Positions 34,605 to 44,480 of a stretch of DNA of 64,000 bases are shown here, in pieces (within the stretch, counting starts at the first letter, position 1; every line of letters begins with the position of its first letter). Origin of the DNA: Maribacter spongiicola. GTDB lineage: Bacteria; Bacteroidota; Bacteroidia; Flavobacteriales; Flavobacteriaceae. The position numbers were made by a program, and so were the translations under genes. The notes beneath the pieces were generated by a model that searched no databases, had not been told where the DNA came from, and worked only from the letters and a program-made list of their open reading frames with translations. The DNA lies in the NCBI RefSeq assembly GCF_004364165.1, contig NZ_SOAY01000010.1:709098-773097 (forward strand), in the 5' to 3' direction.

Positions 34605-35510
34605 TTATAGGTCAATATTGTATGATTTCTTTATATAATTTTTAATTTTAATTATATCTGACCCACAATTTTTTTTTATTTCGTACACTTTTGCATCTAC
34701 CAAGGTTCTATACCACCAACCTTGTAAAAAATGCCATAAAAAGCCTTCTTTTCCTTGAAGAAAACCCATTTTAAAAATATATCTGTAGATGAAATAAATT
34801 AATGATCGCCAAAATAGAGGCATTTCGGCATATTTTTTCTTTTTATCTCTCTTAGATTGGGCATCTGCAGACATTAAATGTACTTTTTCTAAATCTTCAT
34901 CTCTTGATATAAAATTATATTGGATATTAAGAAGCTCTACAGCTTCACGTGTTGCGTAATTATTATGTTTATCAATCCACCATCCTAATGGGTTTAGATT
35001 ATGGTCTACAAAGTATCCGTCGAATAATATACTTTTACCTTTAATAAGAACAATGTGCTCATCCATCCATCGATTCTCGCAAATGCCATGTTTGTTTCTA
35101 AATAAACGTAACATCTTCATTTGAATCATGCCTTTGGTCATTAATTTATCTAGAAAATACATTTTACGTTCAAAGACAATTCCAGTAATTTCATTTTCTA
35201 AGAATAGAATTTTAGAATTAATTTCATCAATAAGACTTTCTGTCAAATATTCGTCAGCATCTAATCTAAAAACCCATTCAGTTGTAATAGGTAAATTTTC
35301 TAAACCCCAATTAAATTGAATAGCATGGTTATTTTCCCATTTATTTTGATACACCTTTGCACCCAATGATTCTGCTATTTCTACAGTTCTATCTGTAGAA
35401 AAAGAATCAACCAGATAAACAGATTCTGAAAATTTCAAAGCATTTTTAATACAGCGTTCAATGTGCTTTTCTTCATTATAGGTAAGAATAATAGTAGATA
35501 TTGTATGCAT
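34605..35510 (-). CDS. Family 2 glycosyltransferase (WaaE/KdtX-like)
   Basis: This 301-residue GT-A enzyme contains TIILTYNEEKHIERCIKNAL, VDSFSTDRTVEIAESLGAK and FRLDADEYLT, the set typical of WaaE/KdtX-like transferases and related polysaccharide enzymes. The C-terminal part has hydrophobic, aromatic segments (SLIYFIYRYIFKMGF) suggesting membrane association. The start codon overlaps the stop of the acetyltransferase gene upstream. Donor sugar is unknown. Confidence 0.9.
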   Translation of the reverse strand: MHTISTIILTYNEEKHIERCIKNALKFSESVYLVDSFSTDRTVEIAESLGAKVYQNKWENNHAIQFNWGLENLPITTEWVFRLDADEYLTESLIDEINSKILFLENEITGIVFERKMYFLDKLMTKGMIQMKMLRLFRNKHGICENRWMDEHIVLIKGKSILFDGYFVDHNLNPLGWWIDKHNNYATREAVELLNIQYNFISRDEDLEKVHLMSADAQSKRDKKKKYAEMPLFWRSLIYFIYRYIFKMGFLQGKEGFLWHFLQGWWYRTLVDAKVYEIKKNCGSDIIKIKNYIKKSYNIDL

Positions 35511-36055
35511 TAGTCTTTGAAATTTCTTTTCTTAATGAATTTTGCAGGATTGCCACCCACAACTGTCCAAGGTTCTACATCTTTAAAAACTACCCCTCTT
35601 GCACCTACAACAGCACCCTCGCCAATGGTTACACCAGGGGCTATAAAAGCTTCAGCTGCCACCCATGCAAATTTTGAAACAGTAATTGGTAAAGTGTATA
35701 GGGGGTGGCCTTTAAGATTAAAATCATGAGTTCCAGTACATATATAGGAACGTTGGGATATAATCGATCGATACCCTAGGGTAATTTTCCCCTGTGAATA
35801 TAAATCTACACCATTTGCTACGCCTACTTGATCATGGATTTCTAAATTCCATGGTGCCCAAATTTTCACTTTTGGGTAGATGTGAACACCCTTACCAATT
35901 TTAGCACCAAAAAGCCTAAGTATGACTGAACGCCATTCATGAAAGGGTTTGGGTGAATATTTAAATGCAATTAGATATGTGAAGTTCCAAATAAGTCTTG
36001 CAAATTTGTTTTTTAACGAAAAAGAGGAACCAGTATAGGTATCTACATTATGCAT
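35510..36055 (-). CDS. wcaF: WcaF-like hexapeptide-repeat O-acetyltransferase
   Basis: This 181-residue left-handed beta-helix acetyltransferase has the imperfect hexapeptide rhythm (IGKGVHIYPKVKIWAPW, ITLGYRSIISQRSYICTG), the likely catalytic His in TGTHDF, and the C-terminal VIGxGAVVGA/VGGNPAK type ending. The N-terminal layout matches colanic-acid WcaF-type enzymes. It should transfer acetyl from acetyl-CoA to a repeat-unit sugar in the cytoplasm. It overlaps the preceding glycosyltransferase by 8 bases and the next gene by one. Confidence 0.88.
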   Translation of the reverse strand: MHNVDTYTGSSFSLKNKFARLIWNFTYLIAFKYSPKPFHEWRSVILRLFGAKIGKGVHIYPKVKIWAPWNLEIHDQVGVANGVDLYSQGKITLGYRSIISQRSYICTGTHDFNLKGHPLYTLPITVSKFAWVAAEAFIAPGVTIGEGAVVGARGVVFKDVEPWTVVGGNPAKFIKKRNFKD

Positions 36056-37211
36056 AGTTTATACCACTTAGAAATTGTTGAGCAGCTTTGGCTACTGTAA
36101 AATAGTTTTCATATACCTTAAAAGCATTCTTAGACATTTCTAATTTTTGAGTATCACTAAAAGTTATCCATTCTTTAAGTAAATTATACGTGTCATTCTC
36201 GGTATCTTGTTTGACTATGCCGCCATTTTCTGTTTCTATTTCTCGCCAAATATTTACTTTATTGCTAATAAGTACCGGTTTTGTACAAGCTAATGCTTCT
36301 ACAACAGCAATACCAAAGTTTTCTTGATGACTAGGTAATATAAAAACCTCACTCTCGTAAAATGCACCCCATTTGGCATTACCCTTTAGCATACCTGGAA
36401 ATAGTATATTTTTAGACGAAGATGCTAATTCTTGCATTACGGTACCATAGCCATCTTCTAAACCTGGTCCTGCTATAACAAGTTGAGGCAAATTATCAAG
36501 TTCTTGTTCTAATTTTAAATACGCTTTAATTAAGAGGTCTACTCCTTTTTTAAGGTGTATTCTGCTTAAAAATAGTAGGTGTCGTTTGCCGTTCCAACGC
36601 GATACTTTTTTTGCAAATGCCTCACGCATTTCTGATTTATACGCTGGTGGTGGTTGTATGCCGTAACCTACATTTATCTCTTTTTTAGGTTTGTAATTAG
36701 GAAATGTAGTTCTTGCTAATAGTAATTCTTCCTCACAGGTGAATAATATACCGTCTGCCTTATTTACTACATTGTTCTCTATTAGTTTCCAATAGATATC
36801 ATTTCGTAAGGCTTTTAATTTACGGGACCCTGCTTTTTGAAAATATGGGTCCAACATACCATGTGGCATTACAAAAATCTTTGGTGAATTCTTATGTATA
36901 GTATTGAAGGCTTTTATGGCAGCATGACTATGATATAACCAAAGACCATGAATTATTATAGCGTCATATTTAGTATGATTTTTTATAAGCCAAGGTAATA
37001 GATTTTTATTGTATTGCCATGGTGTCTTTGCTTCTCCGAGGGCATGAATAACAAAAGAATCTTGCCCTAAATAGCTTGATGTAGCGGCATCCAAGCAAAC
37101 GACTTCATTCGTTATTCCTAAATTTATTAATTCAGGTATTGCATTACGAATACCTTGACAAGGACCACCTTTCTCTGGCTTCATACTAGGTATAATTCTT
37201 AGTATTTTCAT
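36048..37211 (-). CDS. Family 4 glycosyltransferase
   Basis: This 387-residue GT-B enzyme has the N-terminal MKPEKGGPCQGIRNAIPEL donor-side loop, HGLWLYHS, the central LFLSRIHLKKGVDLLIKAY, and the nucleotide-sugar site LPSHQENFGIAVVEALACTKPV with the retaining ExFG(I)xxxEA motif. It should act on the cytoplasmic face and add one sugar of the repeat unit. It overlaps both neighbouring genes by 4 and 8 bases, showing a tightly coupled operon. Confidence 0.9.
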   Translation of the reverse strand: MKILRIIPSMKPEKGGPCQGIRNAIPELINLGITNEVVCLDAATSSYLGQDSFVIHALGEAKTPWQYNKNLLPWLIKNHTKYDAIIIHGLWLYHSHAAIKAFNTIHKNSPKIFVMPHGMLDPYFQKAGSRKLKALRNDIYWKLIENNVVNKADGILFTCEEELLLARTTFPNYKPKKEINVGYGIQPPPAYKSEMREAFAKKVSRWNGKRHLLFLSRIHLKKGVDLLIKAYLKLEQELDNLPQLVIAGPGLEDGYGTVMQELASSSKNILFPGMLKGNAKWGAFYESEVFILPSHQENFGIAVVEALACTKPVLISNKVNIWREIETENGGIVKQDTENDTYNLLKEWITFSDTQKLEMSKNAFKVYENYFTVAKAAQQFLSGINYA

Positions 37212-38197
37212 TCTTTGATTAAATTTTGATACAACTCTACATATTGCTTTGAAATGTTTTTAATTGAAAATCTTTTAGCATTTTTGAGACCATCTTTTAC
37301 AAGGTTTTCTCTATATATAGGATTTTTTATTATTTCAATGTATGCTTCTTTTAATGAAATTATGTTATTTGGAGTTACAAAAGCAGCTGCATTACCGGCA
37401 ACTTCAACTATAGGTTCAATTTTTGAAGTCACGACGACTCTACCGGTTTGTTGTCCCTCTATAACAGGCATTCCAAAACCCTCGTAAATAGAAGGGAAGT
37501 TTACTATATCGCAATTAATATATTCCTGCCTAATTTCTTCGTCTGTTAAATTCAAAATACAGGAGTATTCTACTTTAAATTTTTCTAAAAGGTTTAACTG
37601 TATTTCATTTAATTTTCCAATGATTCTTAGATGACAGTTTATATCCGCTAAGGCCTCAATGGTCATATTTAAATTTTTATTCCATCCGGTGCCAATATGT
37701 AAAATGATTGGCTTCTCTTCGTTAAAGTTCTTTGGGGAATAGGTAAAAATTGGATCTACGGCATTATGAATAACCGTTAGGTTATCTGCCTTTATCTTAT
37801 TTAATATATTTTGTTTTGTTTCGTTTGAAATACATACAACTTTGTCTGCAATTTTCACAGGTAGATACAACCAAAAAAGCCATTTATAGCAACGTTTAAT
37901 TGGATTTTTAACATTATCTAAAAAGACCAAGTCATGTATAGTTAGTACGGTTTTTACACCAAAAAGCGCTAATAATACATCATGAATATGACCTGTTACA
38001 TGGTGTATTGCTTTCGTATCACGTTTTTTAAAGGTATATATGTTATTATTTAAAAGGTCGTTAGGCATTGACCCTAAATACGGCATTTCATAAATGTTGA
38101 TTTCTGAGGTCTTTTCTAATTCATTTACCAATGTTCGAAAAACACGATGTATAGAATGACCTATTTTAGGATGCCTAAAAAAATAAATGATTTTCAT
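37208..38197 (-). CDS. Family 4 glycosyltransferase
   Basis: This 329-residue GT-B enzyme starts at the ATG giving MKIIYFFRHPKIGHSIHRVF, a conserved N-terminus. A TTG six codons upstream is in frame but unnecessary. It shows HVTGHIHDVLLALFG, VLTIHDLVFLD, ILHIGTGWNKNLNMTIEAL and the donor-site FPSIYEGFGMPVIEGQ. Its stop overlaps the start of the next transferase by 4 bases. Sugar specificity is unknown. Confidence 0.9.
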   Translation of the reverse strand: MKIIYFFRHPKIGHSIHRVFRTLVNELEKTSEINIYEMPYLGSMPNDLLNNNIYTFKKRDTKAIHHVTGHIHDVLLALFGVKTVLTIHDLVFLDNVKNPIKRCYKWLFWLYLPVKIADKVVCISNETKQNILNKIKADNLTVIHNAVDPIFTYSPKNFNEEKPIILHIGTGWNKNLNMTIEALADINCHLRIIGKLNEIQLNLLEKFKVEYSCILNLTDEEIRQEYINCDIVNFPSIYEGFGMPVIEGQQTGRVVVTSKIEPIVEVAGNAAAFVTPNNIISLKEAYIEIIKNPIYRENLVKDGLKNAKRFSIKNISKQYVELYQNLIKE

Positions 38198-38222
38198 TTT
38201 AAAAATTCGATTCAAATTTTAT

Positions 38223-39332
38223 TTAAGCGGGCTTGAGATTATGGCGCTTTTTAATATTTTTATTTTTGAAAAAATCGTTCCAACCCAAATCATTAAAACT
38301 CGGTCCTTGTGTGGCTTCAGAAAAAGCAATACCAGCCCCGTAACCATTCCATTCCATAATAACTACTTCATTTTTATCATCAATAACGACATCCCAGCCA
38401 ATTAGCTTGATCATGGGCATTTTATTTTGTAATTCTAAAACCTTAGCTACGCAATTATCATAATAGGGGATAGTCTTATCTTTAAAAGCAGTGTTACTAT
38501 CTGGGTGAGCATCCATGGATTTAAAAGAACTACTATACCCAATTTCTGACAAGCTACCAGTTGTAACATCTATAGCTACTAATACTTGGTCGCTAGATTG
38601 CACATGTGTTTGTTTTGTTCTTCCTAATCTAAGCAAAGAAGCTCTTAAGGAGGCTTTGCCTAATGTGTCAATTACCGTTGTAAGGCGCAAGGTAGCGACC
38701 GCATCTTTACAAAACTGATTGAAGAACTCATGTTGAATTATAAAAGGCTGTATGACTCCATTTCCATTTTTAGCGACTTGTTGTGCATTAAAATTATTCT
38801 TGTCATAAATATGTATTCCAAGACCTTGATAACTGTAATCTAATTTGCTGATAACTTTAGTATTATTGTACGTGCGATTTCTTTTTATGAGTTCGTTAAT
38901 TTCTTTTTCTGTTCTAATCTCATAGTTAGAAGAGAACCATTGTCCATTAATATAATGTGCCAAATCTGGACAAACCTGGCTGTTAAATAATTTATTCGCA
39001 AAAGGTTTTAAAAATGAAATTTTCCCATAGTCGCCTTGTATTTCAGGTATAACCAATTTTCCAAAATAATTATCGGGCAACCAACCTTCTTTAAATTCTC
39101 CATACATGTGGGTGTATACGTATAACCAAGGCGCGAATCCTTTCCATCCTAAAATATCTTGAGCGTATTCTTTTGCTAACTTTTTTGAAGTTAAATCAAG
39201 TTTTCCCTTTTCTAATTCGATATTTTTTAAAAGTTTGTTTGCAGTCTTATTAGATGAATAGTGGTATTTAATACCTAAAGACTTTTCAAATAGTTCTTTG
39301 GCTTTTATCTTTAACTGTTCAGATGAATTCAT
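38223..39332 (-). CDS. Sugar-transfer-associated ATP-grasp protein
   Basis: This 369-residue protein matches the ATP-grasp family found with glycosyltransferases (ATPgrasp_ST type). Its signs are a GWKGFAPWLYVYTHMYGEFKEGW segment, KVISKLDYSYQGLGIHIYD (nucleotide-binding Lys and Gly loop), ATLRLTTVID, and the metal-binding LIGWDVVID and VIMEWNGYG. ATP-grasp enzymes join a carboxylate to an amine or thiol through an acyl-phosphate, so this one may amidate a uronic acid or attach an amino acid; that is inference. It lies 14 bases after the CapK-like gene, suggesting joint action. Confidence 0.85.
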   Translation of the reverse strand: MNSSEQLKIKAKELFEKSLGIKYHYSSNKTANKLLKNIELEKGKLDLTSKKLAKEYAQDILGWKGFAPWLYVYTHMYGEFKEGWLPDNYFGKLVIPEIQGDYGKISFLKPFANKLFNSQVCPDLAHYINGQWFSSNYEIRTEKEINELIKRNRTYNNTKVISKLDYSYQGLGIHIYDKNNFNAQQVAKNGNGVIQPFIIQHEFFNQFCKDAVATLRLTTVIDTLGKASLRASLLRLGRTKQTHVQSSDQVLVAIDVTTGSLSEIGYSSSFKSMDAHPDSNTAFKDKTIPYYDNCVAKVLELQNKMPMIKLIGWDVVIDDKNEVVIMEWNGYGAGIAFSEATQGPSFNDLGWNDFFKNKNIKKRHNLKPA

Positions 39333-39346
39333 ACTCTAAATGTTAT

Positions 39347-40672
39347 TTAAAGATCACTTATAATAAATGGAGATTTTTTTCCTACACGTGTAACGTGTTC
39401 AACTTTTTCATGTCGTACAGTTATTTCAAATCTAGCTCTTTGTTTGAGTAAGTGAACCATTGCATCTATTTCAACTCCAGTCTTTTCAGCTTTTCTAGGA
39501 ACGTAAAAGATACAGACCGAGTAATCTTGCTGTTGTTGTAATTGAATCTCTCTAAATAGTTTCATATGCCCATCGAACATGGCCATTAGATGTTCCCCTT
39601 TTATTTGAAGCCCTGATGGAGTTACGATCTGTTTAGATTGTCGACCTTTTATATTATCCATAAGTGGTAACGACCGCCCACATGCACATTTACGGTCAAG
39701 ATATTTGCCTTCATCACCAATTTCATATCGTATTAAAGGAAAGGCAAAGTTGGTTAGATCTGTTAAAAGAACTTTACCAGATGTATTAGCCGGTACTGGT
39801 TGATTATTAGCATCTACAAATTCAATATGAACGGTATCTTGCATAATATGTAAACCATTTTGCTCTGGGCATTCAGCAGCGATTAACATAATTTCAGTAT
39901 TTCCGTATTGATCGCAAACCGGGGCCCCAAAAGCTTTTTCCATTAATTGCCTTTGCTCTTCAAATAGTGGGGCAGAAGTAACCCAAACCATTTTAGGTGG
40001 ATGAATTTTTATTTTATTGTCTAGCAAGTAAAGAGCAAACTCAAAGACAACATCTACATAGCCTTGTAAAAGTGTAGGCTTTATCTTATTAAAGGTTTTA
40101 ACAAATGTGGCTAATTGTTTACTACTTGGATTTGCAGCCGCTAAAAAAACTCTTTTGGTAGGCCACCACATTATACTATTTGCGATACGTTCCCAAAGTG
40201 GTTTTTTAAAACGATAGATAAAGGCTTGATTTTCCCATGGCTCAATTCCCCACCAATTTAATATACGCCATCTTATAGGAGTTTCAGGGTGTCTTTTGTC
40301 GTGTAAAACAGAAACTGATGGTCCGGTGCTACCTGAGGTACTAGCCTTTCTGCATTTATTAAGATTAACATTGCTAGACTTAATATCTTCAAAATTTAAA
40401 CGTAATTCATCTCTAGTTAGAGGAGGAATCTTTAGAAAATCGTCATTTGTAGCTAATTCTATATTAGAAAAATCTAGGTGGGCATATTTTTTTTTGTAAA
40501 AATCAGAATATTTTATAGCATGTTTAAATAGTTCTTGACGCTTTTTAAAATTTAGTCCATCTAAATCTCTTTGTATTAAATTTTCATTTGACTTTTGGTA
40601 CAAGCCTACAATTTTGGGACTCAATATTTTTGTCTTAATTGAAAAAAGCAATTTTGAAAACTTATTTTGCAT
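39347..40672 (-). CDS. CapK/PaaK-like adenylate-forming enzyme
   Basis: This 441-residue member of the phenylacetate-CoA-ligase-like branch of adenylating enzymes occurs in capsule loci (CapK). It has the P-loop KASTSGSTGPSVSV (about 110), DQYGNTEIMLIAAECP (acyl-adenylate site), and LTNFAFPLIRYEIGDEG. CACGRSLP is typical of the PaaK family. It should activate a carboxylate as an adenylate, possibly for transfer to CoA or to an amine on the glycan. It is next to an ATP-grasp gene. A 198-base gap with a small hairpin (40729-40746) separates it from the upstream glycosyltransferase. Confidence 0.88.
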   Translation of the reverse strand: MQNKFSKLLFSIKTKILSPKIVGLYQKSNENLIQRDLDGLNFKKRQELFKHAIKYSDFYKKKYAHLDFSNIELATNDDFLKIPPLTRDELRLNFEDIKSSNVNLNKCRKASTSGSTGPSVSVLHDKRHPETPIRWRILNWWGIEPWENQAFIYRFKKPLWERIANSIMWWPTKRVFLAAANPSSKQLATFVKTFNKIKPTLLQGYVDVVFEFALYLLDNKIKIHPPKMVWVTSAPLFEEQRQLMEKAFGAPVCDQYGNTEIMLIAAECPEQNGLHIMQDTVHIEFVDANNQPVPANTSGKVLLTDLTNFAFPLIRYEIGDEGKYLDRKCACGRSLPLMDNIKGRQSKQIVTPSGLQIKGEHLMAMFDGHMKLFREIQLQQQQDYSVCIFYVPRKAEKTGVEIDAMVHLLKQRARFEITVRHEKVEHVTRVGKKSPFIISDL

Positions 40673-40870
40673 AGTAAAATGGAATAGGGCTCTTTGTATC
40701 TTTTTTTATAGATGTAGAATGTAAGGGGTATTGAATGCCTTCAATAACATGATGCAACTGAAATAAATGTTGATATGATTAATTTTAAATATAATCAGTA
40801 TTGCGAAACAATGTAATATAAATGGTTGTTTAACAGCCTTTATCGACGAAATACGCAATCAAGAAACGAG

Positions 40871-42127
40871 TTAAGCAGTAATTTTTTCATTGAATTTATG
40901 CATAACAGTATCAATGGCTAAAAACCGTTCTGCATATGCACGTGCTGCTTTTTTAATATCTTGATTATCTAACTCGCCAAGCCCTATTAAAATACCTTTA
41001 TCTAATGCTTCTTGATTTTCTGGAGCAACTAAAATACCCATCCCATGTTTACTAACTACGCGGTATAAACTAGAGTTGGGGTTTGCTGTAATTAAAGACA
41101 AACCACCTACGGCAAGTATGGTTGTTAACTTTGAGGGCATAACCAAATCACTAGCTTTTTCTTTCTGAATGACTAAATGTAAATCGGCAATATTCAAAAA
41201 TTTATTAAAGCATTCTTTGGGTTGCAGAGGTGTAAAATGAACATTGTTTAAGTTCATGTGTTCTGCTTTTTCTTTTAAAATTTGTTTATAGGGGCCTGTT
41301 CCACAAATTATAAATTGTAATTTTTGATGAGCTGCTAAATTTTTAGCAGATGTTAATATGGCATCTAAACCTTGTTTTTCTCCTATGCCTCCAGAATATA
41401 ACACAATATAGTCTGTAGGTTTAAATCCGAATTCTTCTTTTAGTTTAGTGGTATCCTCAATCGGGTAAAAGTTTTTGGTTTCGGTCCAGTTTGGAAAAAA
41501 TGAAATTGGTTTTTGTGCTTTACGTTCTATTCTTTCGATCATACCATCAGAGATGCTGCTGATCACATCAGTATTTCGGTAAATATATTTTTCGATGCCG
41601 TACAAAGTTTTTAAAAGTTTTGGAGACTTGATCATGCCCAAATCTTGTGCAGCTTCAATTTGCATATCTTGAATATGATGTATGTGCATGGCGCCTTTAA
41701 TTTTTTTATAGAAAACACCCAATAGACCAAATTGAAAAGAAGGGGCAACTGTAATGATTTTACTATATTTTTTGGTAAATAAAAGCGGAATACCGGCTAA
41801 GAAGGCTGATATGGAGAATGAGGTGTCTAAAAGCATCCTTTTAGCTCCACTCGGCTTGTTGGGTACATACATGGGGCAACGTATTATTTTTAGCCTGCCG
41901 CCAGATTCAAAATTTGTTACCTCCTTTTTATACCAAAAACGATTTTTTCGATAGGGCTCTTGTACTTTCCAATAGGGATAATAGGGGTACGATGTCAAAA
42001 CGGTACATTCATGCCCTTTTTCAGCTAACCAATGCATCATTTCTCCAGAGTATTTTCCGATTCCGGTTAGTTCTGGCGTAAAATTATAACCGACGAATAA
42101 AATACGTTTTGTATTTGTTTCTTTCAT
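40871..42127 (-). CDS. WcaI-type family 4 glycosyltransferase
   Basis: This 418-residue GT-B enzyme has an N-terminus (KRILFVGYNFTPELTGIGKY) and the following CTVLTSYPYYPYWKV segment like colanic-acid WcaI transferases. Later come the GGIGEKQGLDAIL donor region and a hydrophobic segment (FSISAFLAGIPLLF) that may dip into the membrane. The longer frame starts at a TTG (42154). I choose the ATG at 42127, which begins right before the conserved strand. Donor sugar is unknown; WcaI in E. coli is a putative fucosyltransferase, which would fit the nearby GDP-fucose genes but is not proved. Confidence 0.87.
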   Translation of the reverse strand: MKETNTKRILFVGYNFTPELTGIGKYSGEMMHWLAEKGHECTVLTSYPYYPYWKVQEPYRKNRFWYKKEVTNFESGGRLKIIRCPMYVPNKPSGAKRMLLDTSFSISAFLAGIPLLFTKKYSKIITVAPSFQFGLLGVFYKKIKGAMHIHHIQDMQIEAAQDLGMIKSPKLLKTLYGIEKYIYRNTDVISSISDGMIERIERKAQKPISFFPNWTETKNFYPIEDTTKLKEEFGFKPTDYIVLYSGGIGEKQGLDAILTSAKNLAAHQKLQFIICGTGPYKQILKEKAEHMNLNNVHFTPLQPKECFNKFLNIADLHLVIQKEKASDLVMPSKLTTILAVGGLSLITANPNSSLYRVVSKHGMGILVAPENQEALDKGILIGLGELDNQDIKKAARAYAERFLAIDTVMHKFNEKITA

Positions 42128-42241
42128 GATAGGTTTTTTAAAAGATGGGTACAATGGGAACTAGATTAGGGCAAATTAGTATTTGCTCAGAATTTTAATG
42201 CGCGTAGTTGAGGTTGATGTAGATAGGGTACGCTTCTGCTA

Positions 42242-43399
42242 TTATTTTATAATTTCGTTGTAAAAAGATGCTATTTGATTTAAAATTCTTTCTTCTCCAA
42301 ATAATTCTGCCTGTCGCAATCCTTTTTGTATTAGAATATCCTTCTCTTTTTCGGATAACTGTAAAGTTGTTTCTAAAATCTTGGCAGATTCGCTGGCCCA
42401 TACTAAAACCTTATCTGGTGCTGGGCAACGTTCAATATAAACAGCAGCCTCACCACCAACTTCATTCATAGGGGCTTCATTAGTGGTAATTACGGGACAA
42501 CCAGAGGCCATGGCTTCTGCAACAGGCCAACCAAAGCCCTCTGTTAGAGAGGGAAATAGGAATAAACTACAACCTTGATAAGCTTTTAAAAGCAATTCAT
42601 TTTCAACTCTAATTAAAAAGTGTATGTCTTCTTTATACGGTGATCGATCATAACTTCTTCGTATGATTTCAGAGGGTTCATAGCCAATCATTAAAAGTGG
42701 CAAAACTGTATTTGTTTGTCTTCGCCATGCATCATATAAAGCGACAACACCAGTTCTGTTTTTGTAAAAATCATTACCCCCAACATGCATTAAATATCCA
42801 TTACTAAAATCAACATCTAAAAATTGACTTATATAATTTCTAGCTTCTACTATGTTTCCAGTTTTAAACATGGGGTCTAGAGCATTGTATACTTGCTCAA
42901 TTTTTCTTGGTGTTTTATGTAAAAAATGAATAAGTTCTTGTTGGGTATTTTTTGATATACAGATAAAATTATCAGCTTTTGAAAATCCCTTAAATATTAA
43001 GTTTTGGTATATTTTACCTGACCAGCTTGTAGGGTTTTCAATCATTAAGCCTAATGAAGATTTCAAAGCAGTAAAATCATGACAGTGCACTACATGGTTT
43101 TTGTTTTTTAAGACCGGCATCCACATACCTAATGCCTGATCGGTGATGACATATAATGTATTTTTGGGTAACCTTTTATTTTCCAAGAATAACCATATTG
43201 GAAAAAGTATAAAAGAATCAATATAACGCAGCCACTTTTTTAATTGTTTTGGCATACCATCTTTGCTAAGGATAGCTTTTGGACTTATTATTTGAGTTTC
43301 ATGACCTTTTAATTGAAGACCATCACTTAAAAATGAGCAATAGCGTTTCATGCTATATCCTCTAAAATGTTCATGATGGGTTAGGAGAATAATTTTCAA
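42242..43399 (-). CDS. Family 4 glycosyltransferase (TTG start)
   Basis: This 385-residue GT-B enzyme contains KIILLTHHEHFRGYSMKRY, HVGGNDFYKNRTGVVALY and the donor-site FPSLTEGFGWPVAEAMASGCPV. The conserved N-terminal strand begins at a TTG codon (43399); an in-frame stop lies six bases upstream and the first internal ATG would remove the conserved strand, so TTG is the likely start. It follows the acyltransferase gene by 13 bases. Confidence 0.9.
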   Translation of the reverse strand: MKIILLTHHEHFRGYSMKRYCSFLSDGLQLKGHETQIISPKAILSKDGMPKQLKKWLRYIDSFILFPIWLFLENKRLPKNTLYVITDQALGMWMPVLKNKNHVVHCHDFTALKSSLGLMIENPTSWSGKIYQNLIFKGFSKADNFICISKNTQQELIHFLHKTPRKIEQVYNALDPMFKTGNIVEARNYISQFLDVDFSNGYLMHVGGNDFYKNRTGVVALYDAWRRQTNTVLPLLMIGYEPSEIIRRSYDRSPYKEDIHFLIRVENELLLKAYQGCSLFLFPSLTEGFGWPVAEAMASGCPVITTNEAPMNEVGGEAAVYIERCPAPDKVLVWASESAKILETTLQLSEKEKDILIQKGLRQAELFGEERILNQIASFYNEIIK

Positions 43400-43412
43400 T
43401 ATTTATTAGAGT

Positions 43413-44357
43413 TTAAGATTCTCCTAATAATACAAGTCTGCTTGTTTTATTTCTGTTTAAAAGATAATACAATGCGGTTGGTATTAATAAAGAGATAAAT
43501 AATATGAACCATTGATTTGTATTGGGTTGAAAATGTAAAATTAGATACCTGATAGGTAAATGTAAATACATAATTATCATTGAGGCTTTACCAATTACAG
43601 CGAGTAATTTGAATTCTGGAATTGATTTAAAAAAGCTTATTAAGCAAAAAGCAGATAAGGTGCTAATAGCTATACCTAATAATGGAATACCATAATTAGC
43701 TTCTTTAAGATTAGTATAAGATTCGGGTATTATGTTGGTTGTGATAAAATAAAGAATACATAAAATTAATATAGAAACTAATGCGGGTAATGTTTTATTT
43801 TTTATCAAAGTCTTAAATAAAAACCCTATGAAAAATAGAGGGCATGTATATAAACATATATTAAGACTCCAGGGTATGTTGAAATTGAATATAAAGTCGT
43901 CCAAATAGGCTAAAATTAACATTAATATCATTACTAGATTCAATATTCTCACTTTGAGAGAATTTAAGAGATTAAAAATTTGTTGGGTAAAGAAGAGGCA
44001 AGTTATAAACCAGAAAACTCCAGTCCATGCATATAAAAATGGGCCACCTAATAATAATCTACCAAAGTATTCCATTACAGTTTTGTCTTCAAAATACATC
44101 TGTACTGCTAAGATGGGAATCAAATACACAAAATAGGGGAGTAGGAGGTGAATTGATTTGTGTTTTAAGTATACTTTTTTTGGTTTAAATTTAAAGAGAA
44201 ATCCGCTAATCATAAAAAAGGTAGGCATTCTGATTATGGTATTAAAAGTGTTATCTATGCTGCCATCAATAATAATATGACCCATGGCTACCAAAATTAT
44301 CATCAAACCTCTTGTATTATCTATCCAAGTGAATCTTGGTTTTAAACGGGTGTTCAT
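43413..44357 (-). CDS. Acyltransferase family 3 membrane protein
   Basis: This 314-residue multi-pass protein has about ten spans and the family opening WIDNTRGLMIILVAMGHII, with the probable catalytic His in MGH, followed by RMPTFFMISGFLF. Such enzymes transfer acetyl or succinyl groups to sugars across the membrane. With the WcaF-like enzyme and the SGNH protein it forms a set of acyl-editing functions in this operon. The 123-base gap to the polymerase gene shows no clear terminator. Confidence 0.9.
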   Translation of the reverse strand: MNTRLKPRFTWIDNTRGLMIILVAMGHIIIDGSIDNTFNTIIRMPTFFMISGFLFKFKPKKVYLKHKSIHLLLPYFVYLIPILAVQMYFEDKTVMEYFGRLLLGGPFLYAWTGVFWFITCLFFTQQIFNLLNSLKVRILNLVMILMLILAYLDDFIFNFNIPWSLNICLYTCPLFFIGFLFKTLIKNKTLPALVSILILCILYFITTNIIPESYTNLKEANYGIPLLGIAISTLSAFCLISFFKSIPEFKLLAVIGKASMIIMYLHLPIRYLILHFQPNTNQWFILFISLLIPTALYYLLNRNKTSRLVLLGES

Positions 44358-44480
44358 TATGCCGAAATATTTTAAGGTGGAATTATATTTAGATGATTGT
44401 TTTGATTGATAGCAATATAGTTGGTACGTTTTGTATTGAAAGTTGAAATAGGATTCTGATAAGCTCTTGTCTTAATTTAG

